A DNA stretch of 64,000 nt, from the NCBI GenBank assembly GCA_049999765.1, contig JBNGIQ010009312.1, positions 321,931-385,930 on the forward strand, written 5' to 3'. Shown here one piece after another: positions 20,220-27,868 of the stretch. The notes beneath the pieces were generated by a model. That model made no database searches. It was not told where the DNA came from and saw nothing but the letters and a program-made list of their open reading frames with translations. The stretch is from Phaeoceros laevis. Lineage: Eukaryota; Anthocerotophyta; Anthocerotopsida; Notothyladales. Position 1 is the stretch's first letter. Every line of letters begins with the position of its first letter. The translations under genes were made by a program, and so were the position numbers.

Positions 20220-21131
20220 TTATTGTTGCGGTCTAAAAGCGTAGGAAGAATAGGAGAGACACCCATAGCTCCAGCTACTGTGAATCAGCTCTGCCTTGGC
20301 ACTCTCTCCTGCAGCCCCCAGTGCCACCAGCAACGGCACGAAATGGTCGTTACTGGGATGCGCCCTCTTGGCATGCGGAGCCTTGGTCTCATAGTGCACC
20401 ACATCCTCAAACCTGTGGTAGACCAAGCTGTCCCGGATGAACTCATCAAAATCCTTGGCCCACGACTGCGTAGCCCCAGAAGCCCCGCCATCCGGCGAGA
20501 AATTCATCCCCAGCTCCCGCAGATTATGCACCGCGCTCCCCGACCCGATGATCAGCACCCCCTCATCCCTCAGCGGCTGCAACGCCTGGCCCAGCTTGTA
20601 ATGGTAGGCGGCGTTCCTGTGCGACTGGATGGACAGCTGCAGCACCGGGATACCGGCGTCAGGGAACATGAGCAGCAGCGGCACCCACGCCCCGTGGTCC
20701 ACCCCTCGCCTCTTGTCTTCCCCGGCCGGGAACCCAGCCTCCTGCAGCAGCTGCTTCACCCTGTGCCCCACGGCAGGCGCCCCCGGCGGGGTGTAGGATA
20801 ACCTGTAGAGCTCCTGCGGGAACCCGTAGAAGTCGTAGATGGTCGGGAGCTTGGCGGCCGTGGTCACCATAGGCTCCCGCGTGTCCCAGTGCCCTGACAC
20901 CATGAGGATGGCCTTGGGCCGGTCCGGGAACGACTTTGGCAGGTTCTCGAAGAATGCCCTAGCCGGGAGGTCCTCCAGAGGAAGCATGGGCGAGCCATGC
21001 GACAAGTAGTACGTGGACTGGCTGGTCATCACACTGCCCTTGGTAGTGCTGGCCTCCTGTAGGTCCTGATCCTGCTGCTGCTGCTGCCCGCCAGCAGCAA
21101 TTTGTGCTGTTGCCCTTGCCCCAGGCGCCAT
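20220..21131 (-). CDS. LigB-type extradiol dioxygenase (DODA-like)
   Basis: Single exon, 303 residues from the ATG at 21131; a second ATG 34 residues later begins the conserved domain, which then has the usual length of about 268. The family uses non-haem Fe(II) or Zn to open catechol rings; plant members include DOPA 4,5-dioxygenase of betalain synthesis and the widespread LigB homologues. Motifs seen: YLSHGSPM (metal His), VSGHWDTREP (metal His), RGVDHGAWVPLLLMFP (active-site His), IIGSGSAVHNLRELG, and HPSNDHFVPLLVALGAAGE. The first 34 residues are Gln- and Ala-rich and might be a targeting or non-conserved extension. It lies between EMG1 and a Bet v 1-like gene. The sequence alone does not say which catechol it uses. 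Confidence 0.88.
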   Translation of the reverse strand: MAPGARATAQIAAGGQQQQQDQDLQEASTTKGSVMTSQSTYYLSHGSPMLPLEDLPARAFFENLPKSFPDRPKAILMVSGHWDTREPMVTTAAKLPTIYDFYGFPQELYRLSYTPPGAPAVGHRVKQLLQEAGFPAGEDKRRGVDHGAWVPLLLMFPDAGIPVLQLSIQSHRNAAYHYKLGQALQPLRDEGVLIIGSGSAVHNLRELGMNFSPDGGASGATQSWAKDFDEFIRDSLVYHRFEDVVHYETKAPHAKRAHPSNDHFVPLLVALGAAGESAKAELIHSSWSYGCLSYSSYAFRPQQ

Positions 21132-21757
21132 GGGACGTGGTTCCCCCCGCCCGCCCTTGAAGAAGAGGTGGCCTCTAAGCCTGGACAGAAAGCTTGAAGA
21201 CTCAATCTTGCCCGAATTGTTGCTTCCTAGGCAGCTCCGGTTGTCCAAGGTCAGAAGAAATGCTGGATCCCCCCGTGTTGCTGAGGACTGCTGGATCCCG
21301 GAGGCCGCTACTGCAAATGAATCAACAGCACACTTGTCTTGTCAGAAGCAAAAACAAAAAAGCTAGCTTTTCAGCGCAAAGCAACTCGGATCCTAAATCT
21401 GGACGCAGGAGCAGGGCCACAACGTCAATCCAAATCGATCGCAATAATGGCACCTGCAGGTCTACCCAACTATGTAGTGGTTCACGACGGTCACCTGCTG
21501 GGAAGAGAAGCAAAGCGGCAGGGACTCCACACAGCTTGATCGATTGGACGGGAGAGACGTGATGCGCTGCTGATCGCATAGCCAACGACAAACAGACGTC
21601 AGAGCAAGCGCACAAGCAGCCTCAGGGTACCATATAAGAGGCAAAAGCTACCTTCGATCTAGGTTCAAAGAAGGACCTCATGTAGCTGTCTAGGGGGGTG
21701 CTGCAGCTGTTGCTGCCTGCCGAAAGGCTGGGAACGTTCGCGAGAACGGCACATTTG
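21132..21757. other. 5' flank of the dioxygenase gene
   Basis: The frame continues without an ATG to 21248. Upstream short frames are unassigned. It probably holds promoter and 5' UTR, but no clear TATA box is seen. Confidence 0.4.
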
Positions 21758-22062
21758 ACGATTCGATTCACGTGTTTCCAGGGTCGTCGAACAAAACAAC
21801 ATGGTGCGGGCCGAATCTAGGGTAGACCACTAAAAGAAAGGTCTGGCACGGTAAAAGGTATAGAGATTGAGGTTAGCACAATTCACCGACTGTAACCGCT
21901 GCCGGGGTTCGAACCTGGGGCACTCGCGAGGCAGACACGAGCACTTACCACCATACTATCCAGTACAACGACTTGACAATCTCATAGTACGTTACACTTT
22001 ATTATATCAATAAGACATGTTCACTCACAAAATGCCCCCAGGCATGTCTTAGTGGCGTCAAA
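21758..22062 (-). repeat. Segmental duplication, copy 1 (with tRNA-like sequence)
   Basis: Homologous to 24247-24520: both begin GATTCGATTCACG-GTTTCCAGG, continue with TCGTCGAACAAAAC and an AAAGGAAGGTCT-like block, include a tRNA-Asp-like segment, and end with AAAATGCC-AGG-ATG-CTTAG-GGCG. A stretch of about 300 bp carrying a tRNA-Asp gene was therefore copied once within 2.5 kb. Confidence 0.75.
21895..21972 (-). pseudogene. tRNA-Asp-derived pseudogene
   Basis: Read on the reverse strand it begins GTCGTTGTA like the intact tRNA-Asp at 24377-24448 and keeps a B-box (GGTTCGAACC) and a pairable acceptor stem. It carries about four extra bases in the D arm and two extra in the anticodon loop, and the anticodon stem is changed, leaving no clear Asp anticodon. 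It is unlikely to make a working tRNA. Confidence 0.7.
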
Positions 22063-23314
22063 AGAAAACGCAGTCTATGGACAATGTTCGAACAGGAGAC
22101 AGAAGTCGACAATTCCTAAAACCGGACAGATGATGACGCCCTACATCCGTGTCTTGCGTAAGACAGGCATGTAGGGGGTCATAAATTATCTGTTGGGCTA
22201 CCCGAATTGATTCCAGATTTTGAACATCTCCATCTCTTTTAATTTCTCGCTCTCCCTGTAACATTTTGGTTTGACCTGGCATCCCGTAGACTCGAGGTGC
22301 CCAAAGTCCTCGACGGGTGGGACTTCTTCGTTTAGCACTAACAAGCTCGGAACCACCAAGAAGACCATTCTGAGCTGCATAAGATTGAAGACTGGTGACT
22401 AGTGAAGAAAGTTGGTCCGATAAATTCAGGCCCAAAGTTGGGACCTCAAGAGTGTTGTACAACAGTATATATGTTTCTTGAGCAATCTTTTTTCATGGGT
22501 AGCAGTGTCCCTTGGCAAGCTGTGGGCAATATAAAAATAGTAGTGAGGAAAGGGATCAGTCCATGTTGCGCGATCTTACATATGCATTTCAAAGGGGACT
22601 AGTCAGGACTGTCGAAAATGAAAGAGTGTCCAGCTGGCCTGCAAATGGGTGTTGGGGATCAACAGCAGAATGAAGACTTAGTCACTGTTGACGACAAGTT
22701 GAATGAAGTGAGTCTTATTAATCTTGGGGAGCCATATGCATGGCCACCAGACAACATCGATCTTGAGGGGTTTTGCAGGCCTGCACTAGTACTAACCAAA
22801 GCCATAAATCCACGGGTCCTGGTCTAGGTGCAACAAAAAATTAAAGCATATGGAAACAAGATGTGCTTACAATACAAGCTCATGATGAAGCACAGAGTCT
22901 GACTGAGTTGAAGTCATGTATATTACACACTTGTAAGCATACTTGGTCATCAATCCGGGATCGGAGCGCACCTAACCAAGCAAATGGGCAACTTTCCAAG
23001 ACAGACATGTACACGTTGCAAGCCTGGGCACCACAGCCTGAACGAGCAAGCTTTTGATAGATCTGTGGAACCTTCACTAACACTACTGTCCAGCTAGCTA
23101 CAGATGCTAGCCTCTATATATAGGTACCTAGAGCTATATACCAGATGCTAGCCTCTACAGACCCAACAAGCACGTTAGTATAGCTTCTTCTGAAGTCTCT
23201 ATATTGATATCGGTGAATGCCAAGGCATGGATATCGATACAAGGTTCCTTACAAGTACAATAGGTAACGAAATACTGTAAATACTCGATCGGCCTTGAGC
23301 TGGAGATGCCGTCC
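22063..23314. other. Spacer with unassigned open frames
   Basis: A reverse-strand frame (22058-22462, 134 residues) and a forward frame (22618-22827) look partly protein-like but belong to no family I recognise and could be remnants of a mobile element. Two copies of a short AGATGCTAGCCTCTA block lie near 23105 and 23147. Confidence 0.35.
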
Positions 23315-24062
23315 TCAGACATACGCGGTCTCATTGTCTTTCAGGTACTGCTCAATCCCCTTGAGCAGCACGGATGCAACCTCATGCTCCTGCTTCGCAC
23401 TGGAATGGGGCACATTCACATCAATGAGCTCAAACTCCACCCTGTGGTGCACTACGCACTTGCCGGGATCTGGGTACCACCTCCACCGTGCCTTTGAAGA
23501 ACTTGCACACCTCCATCACCTCCCCTTCCAGAAACTGGTAGGTGTGGACCCTCTTGTCGTAGTCCACATGAGCGTTTCGGTAGACGTCCCTGGCGCAGGT
23601 GCACTTCTCTGTGAAGCATGCCTTCCCTGCTTGCAAGCAAACAGCCCACAGCAGTAAGTAGTTGCAACTGTGTCAGCCAATTAATGTGGCCATGGGCAAA
23701 CCGGTACACGTAGAGTTTAGACCTAGCTAGCTAGCTAGCTAGCGCTGGCATGGCCAACCAGCTGCCTCGGTACTTACTAGCTAGCTAGTAATGCTTCTAA
23801 GACACGTACCAGGGGGGTATATGAGCTCAACAATGCCTCCCCCGGAAGCATGGTCTGCGTCACTACTGATGCAACGGGCGTGGGAGATCATGTCACCCAC
23901 GAACTTGGTACACAACCCGGACCCGGCTAAGTCCATCCACGCCTTGAACACCCGATCGGCTGCACCATCGATCTCCACGTCCTCAAACTTGTCACAGATG
24001 AGCGGATTCCTTGTGGCAGCGCCAGAGCTCTGCTGCTGCTGCCATTGAACCGAGGATGTCAT
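23315..24062 (-). CDS. Bet v 1-like protein with an apparent frameshift
   Basis: Two exons: 23810-24062 and 23315-23626, separated by a 183-nt GT-AG intron. Segments such as DRVFKAWMDL, SSDADHASGGGIVELIYPPG, VHTYQFLEGEVMEVCKFFKG, VVHHRVEFELIDVNVPH and the C-terminal helix SVLLKGIEQYLKDNE fit the START/Bet v 1 fold: beta strands, glycine loop and long C-terminal helix. Such proteins bind hydrophobic ligands, and some (norcoclaurine synthase) are biosynthetic enzymes. The reading frame breaks once, in the CCC run at about 23472-23474; removing one base restores a 187-residue protein, so this is either a recent mutation or a base error. Everything downstream of the break is well conserved in the other frame, which favours an error or a very recent lesion. 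Confidence 0.6.
23723..23743. repeat. (CTAG)n microsatellite in the Bet v 1-like intron
   Basis: Five CTAG units in a row within the intron, with a second shorter run near 23778. Confidence 0.8.
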
Positions 24063-24246
24063 CTCCACCAAGTGCAGTGACAGGCCAGCTGCCTAGGACT
24101 CCGGAGTAATGGACGGCACTGCCGCAAACGGATAAAGTATCGCTTCCAAGGGCTGCTCCGGATCCAATTACTTCCGTCTGCAGCAGCCCTGTCGACGCAT
24201 TTATTGTTGTGCATGTCAAGCATGTAAAGGCCAATCCGGCCAATCA

Positions 24247-24520
24247 GGTGCTAAAGGCGATTCGATTCACGCGTTTCCAGGCTCGTCGAACAAAACGGTA
24301 AGGTACGGGGACAAACCGGAGGGACAACTGAAAGGAAGGTCTCGCAGAGTAAAAATGCCTGCAAGCGTTTAGGGAACGCCGTTGCCGGGGATCGAACCCG
24401 GGTCACCCGCGTGACAGGCGGGAATACTTACCACTATACTACAACGACTTCCGCATATATCTCTGCATTATTAATTTTAAACTAAAGTTTAACTTGCAAA
24501 ATGCCTAGGTATGGCTTAGG
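24247..24520 (-). repeat. Segmental duplication, copy 2 (with intact tRNA)
   Basis: Partner of 21758-22062. This copy contains the intact tRNA-Asp, so it is probably the source. Its end reaches into the 5' flank of DMATS 2. Confidence 0.7.
24377..24448 (-). tRNA. tRNA-Asp (GTC)
   Basis: 72 nt without encoded CCA. The reverse strand begins GTCGTTGTAGTATAGTGG (A box), has anticodon stem-loop CCCGC-CTGTCAC-GCGGG with anticodon GTC (complement at 24413-24415), a B box GGTTCGATCC and a fully paired 7-bp acceptor stem ending GGCAACGGCG before the discriminator region. No intron. Confidence 0.95.
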
Positions 24521-24823
24521 GGCGCACAAACAGCACTTGTAAGGTTCCATTGAACAACCTGAGGAACCTCCCAGAACTACAGACAAGAGTTTAACGTCCC
24601 TCCGTGCCGAAAGGTGGCAGAAGCAAGAAGGAAGGCGCTTTAGAAGAGAGAGTGCACATGCTGCTGCTCTTGGCTTCATCTCAAAAAGGTATATATACCG
24701 ACACCTGATTCTGATCCAGAGCCTGCCCAGTTGATGCGAAACAAGAGGAAGAGGAACCTTCCCAGGGGGTTTCAAGATCGGAAAGACGACCTCGGAGCTC
24801 GGTGGCGTTGCAAAAGGGATCGC
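24521..24823 (+). promoter_or_regulatory. 5' flank of DMATS 2 with TATA box
   Basis: GTATATATACC at 24689-24699 is a good TATA box. A transcript starting about 30 bases downstream would have a leader of roughly 100 bases before the ATG at 24824, or about 15 before the ATG at 24734. Confidence 0.5.
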
Positions 24824-26155
24824 ATGGCAGGCGTGCCGGCAATGCATATGGCCACCAATTGGCAGCAGCTGCCAATGGTGAATTGGAATTCGAAGCGGCC
24901 ATGGAATTTGACGGAGGAGGCGGGTCGAGAGTCGCTGGCGTCTCTCTTGGATTGGGCGCACTACCCTTCCGAATCCGCAGCCGCGCACCTCCTCCACTAC
25001 GACTCAGTGGTGAGGCAGCACATGGGACCGCCTCCCGACACCAACAATTTGTTGCCGCTGTTCAAGAGCCACGTGACGGATGACCACACGCCCATAGAGT
25101 TCAGTTTGTGCTGGAGAGAATCGATGATGGCACCCGACGTGCGCTACTCCATCGAGCCGCTGGCCAGCAGCGCTGCGCAGCTGAGGTCGGACCCGGTGGG
25201 CGCCAATCTCTTAGCCGCAGCCAGCTTGATGGAGGCTACTTGCGGGCAGGACGGCCAAGACCACATCACCCGGCTCTTGTGCTCCGACAAGATGATCTCC
25301 CACGGCCAACATCGTCATCAACATCATCGTCAAGCTGAAGAAGATGATATATACAGCCAGACATTCCTGGCCTGGGAGTGCCTCAAGGACGGCGGCAGGC
25401 CCAGGATCGCCAAAGCCTACAGCCTGCCGTTCGTTCTGTCGCGGGAGCTCCGCACCCCGGGCATCGCCCTTCTGGAGCGCATGGTGGTCGGCACCCCCTA
25501 CGCCGCCCCTCTCGCCACCATCGTGTCGTACATGGCTTCCCTGCCCGCGCATCTTCGGCCCAGCTTCCGCTTCGTCTGCTCCGACGTGCTCCCAGCGGGC
25601 TCCCGCAAGCTCAACCGCCTGAAAGCCTACTTCCGCCTCCGGAGCTCCCACTTTCCTCACATCCTGCAAGTGCTGGGCCTCGGGAGGGAGCTACCTCCGG
25701 GCCAAGCGCAAGTCTACGCCGATCTGTGGGAATGCACCACGGGCTCGCCCCCGCCGCATCGTCGAGGCGCCGCCAATGGTACTGTGAATGCAGCAGCGGC
25801 TTGTGATGAGGAGAGGCACCCGGTTGTCTACTTCGACCTCGCTCCAGCTTCTGCCGACGACGTCCAGGGATCGATCGTGATGCGCAGCAGCAAGCTCTAC
25901 ATCCCAGTCAGGCACCTGGCGCCTCACGACGATGTGGTGGCCTGCGGTCTTGAACGCTTTCTGGAGAGGCAGGGGTACCAGGGCTGGCAGGGCTACAGGG
26001 ACGCCATCGCCAGGACCTTCGCCCACCGCCCTCTGGCCGCCCGAGCTGGCGTGCATACCTATGTTGGGTGCCACTTCAAAAAACCTGGCGCTGCCATGCC
26101 CGAGATCACGCCCTATCTCAGCCCCGAGGTGTATGCGCCTGAGCGCTATCTCTAG
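24824..26155 (+). CDS. DMATS-type aromatic prenyltransferase 2
   Basis: Single exon, 443 residues from the ATG at 24824. The frame is open to an ATG at 24734, but those 30 residues have no counterpart in DMATS 1, whose start lies close to this one. It is clearly paralogous to DMATS 1 over its whole length. Motifs: DDHTPIEFSLCWRE, IAKAYSLPF, RLKAYFRLRSSHFPHIL, VYFDLAP, KLYIPVRHL, VHTYVGCHF and PEITPYLSPEVY. A His-rich loop (HGQHRHQHHRQ) replaces the Arg/Glu-rich loop of DMATS 1, and an insert follows TGSPPP. Role as for DMATS 1: metal-independent prenyl transfer to an aromatic acceptor, probably cytosolic. It lies 14.8 kb from DMATS 1 in the opposite orientation. Confidence 0.87.
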   Translation: MAGVPAMHMATNWQQLPMVNWNSKRPWNLTEEAGRESLASLLDWAHYPSESAAAHLLHYDSVVRQHMGPPPDTNNLLPLFKSHVTDDHTPIEFSLCWRESMMAPDVRYSIEPLASSAAQLRSDPVGANLLAAASLMEATCGQDGQDHITRLLCSDKMISHGQHRHQHHRQAEEDDIYSQTFLAWECLKDGGRPRIAKAYSLPFVLSRELRTPGIALLERMVVGTPYAAPLATIVSYMASLPAHLRPSFRFVCSDVLPAGSRKLNRLKAYFRLRSSHFPHILQVLGLGRELPPGQAQVYADLWECTTGSPPPHRRGAANGTVNAAAACDEERHPVVYFDLAPASADDVQGSIVMRSSKLYIPVRHLAPHDDVVACGLERFLERQGYQGWQGYRDAIARTFAHRPLAARAGVHTYVGCHFKKPGAAMPEITPYLSPEVYAPERYL

Positions 26156-26189
26156 AAGTTCTACAGTAGTGTCTGGGCAAAAGGTAAAC

Positions 26190-27120
26190 TGGAAGATTAA
26201 TTGGGTTGCAGATGGATACCTTAGTTCCACAGACAGCCTCCTAGAGGTTCTGCAACTTGTGGTGAAGGACATCATGTCTTTTCCCGAGGACGTAGACCTC
26301 GGGCTTTCAACCAGGTTTCGACTCTCGAGCCCAAAGACCTGTAAACGTTAACCAGCTCATTTTTTTGTTAAAATTGTGAGATGATTCCTCCTCTCCCAAC
26401 CACGCTTTGCTTTTTGGATATGATGGGCCTGATAAGAGGAACTTGGCACCTCACCCAGGTGTTTCATGCTCATCGGATCTTCTGGAACAAGCAAAAGTGT
26501 CAGAAGGTTGTAAAGAGGTCACATAATAGTAGGTTCGCACTCTTTTACAAAAGCTACAGCAAAGCTGAAACTACTTCTGGCTTTTCCACGTCCGGTATGT
26601 GGCCACAGTCAGGAACATAGTTTTACCATAGTGTAAAACTCACCCTCGAATTCATATCTTCCTTGAATCTATGCATAGTGGAAGGATGAGAACATGTGAG
26701 CAAAGGAAGCGAATTGCACACAGCTTGGCTAAAATGCAAAAGCCATCCGAAACCTCGGGGTATTCCTTGAGCGGAATTCTCTCTCTCTCGGGACCCAGAT
26801 TACGACTGTGTCCTTCTGTATCTGTGAAACACAGCAAAACACTGAATAAACGTTTCACAGCAAAACACTGAACAAACCTAGCCAACATAAACTTTGCATG
26901 CATGGCTTCTTAAGCAGTACATACCTCTTTTATGCGAGCAGCCACGTTGTAGCCACCACTTTCACTGAAATCCACCAAGTGCATCTGCCCTTCCTGGCAT
27001 GAGTCAATTGATGCAGCCTCCCAACCTGTACAACCAGCAACTTCGAACCAATTTTCAAGAGCTTTCATTTCTGATGAAGGTCACAGCCAGCCTGTACTAG
27101 AATTTTAGTACCCGCATGGA
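26190..27120 (-). repeat. Dispersed repeat family, copy c
   Basis: Among the longest copies. It begins with a block shared with 31190-31330 (GATGCAGATGGATACCTT-like, CTCCTAGAGGTTCTG, AAGGACATCATG), then the blocks shared with copies b, d and e. Within it the reverse strand reads a peptide like MHLVDFSESGGYNVAARIKE before a GT donor (about 26930-26990). Part of it is internally duplicated (AAACACTGAA near 26830 and 26860). The origin is not recognised. Confidence 0.7.
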
Positions 27121-27868
27121 ATCAAAGAAAGAAGATGAGTGCATACAAGCACTCACGTTCTCCGTCCCAATGCAGGGTATTCCCAATCACTGTCCATGCC
27201 AAAGGCTGCTGAACAGAGTTAGCAGTCCGGACTTGAATGCAGAGCCACCTGCCAGGGATGGAGAAGAAGACGGTCCAGTTCCCAGCGACAGTGCTAGCAG
27301 TGCAGTCACACACACAAGTTGACACAATCAATCTAATAAAATCTCACCTTTCACCAAAGAGAACCAATCATAAATATTGGGAAGTTCTTCAACTTCTTTG
27401 AAACCTCTATGGTAGGCTACACATACTACACAATTTGTGAACCAAGTACTTTAGATTGGGCTTCCATTCAATCGGGCTGCTTTGAACAAGGGCTGCAATG
27501 TTCACTGCCCGAACTTGTAGAATCAGTGTCAGAGCTAGAACTAAACAGCAAACAGCAATACTCGCTGAACCTGGCTGCTAAATGTAAGAAACAAGTCATA
27601 GGTTGAAATCCAGACCACAGAGTCCGAAGTCCTTCAAAGTTCCTCCCATTCACTTTATAAGTCCTTCAAGGTCTTACATCTTCCAGGCTCACAAATATAT
27701 ATATGTCCAGGTTTGCTTCTGTAACTCAGTAACTCGCCATCTGGATGTGACTGCTGGAATTGCTGTCTTCGGGAAATGAAGTGTCTGGTAGGGGACAAGT
27801 GGAATCATACTCACGGATTAGTTGCAAACCTGAAGCTGCATGCATATATATGTGAAACCAGATCTGGT
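27121..27868. other. 3' flank of receptor kinase 1
   Basis: No gene recognised. The part from about 27700 is homologous to the 3' flank of receptor kinase 2 and to the remnant at 4860-5470. Confidence 0.45.

Noticed and set aside
20106-20801. Forward 231-codon frame opposite the dioxygenase gene
   Set aside because: Antisense shadow; the reverse frame holds all LigB motifs.
24734-24823. Starting DMATS 2 at the upstream ATG (30 extra basic residues)
   Set aside because: The extension has no counterpart in DMATS 1, and the TATA box at 24690 would leave almost no leader. It is not excluded as a weak targeting sequence.
1-26155. Contamination of the assembly by fungal or bacterial DNA as the source of the HDO and DMATS genes
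   Set aside because: The genes are interleaved with plant PPR, receptor-kinase and dispersed-repeat sequence on both sides without a gap at the joins. The only N gap is inside the PPR remnant region. Long reads would settle it.
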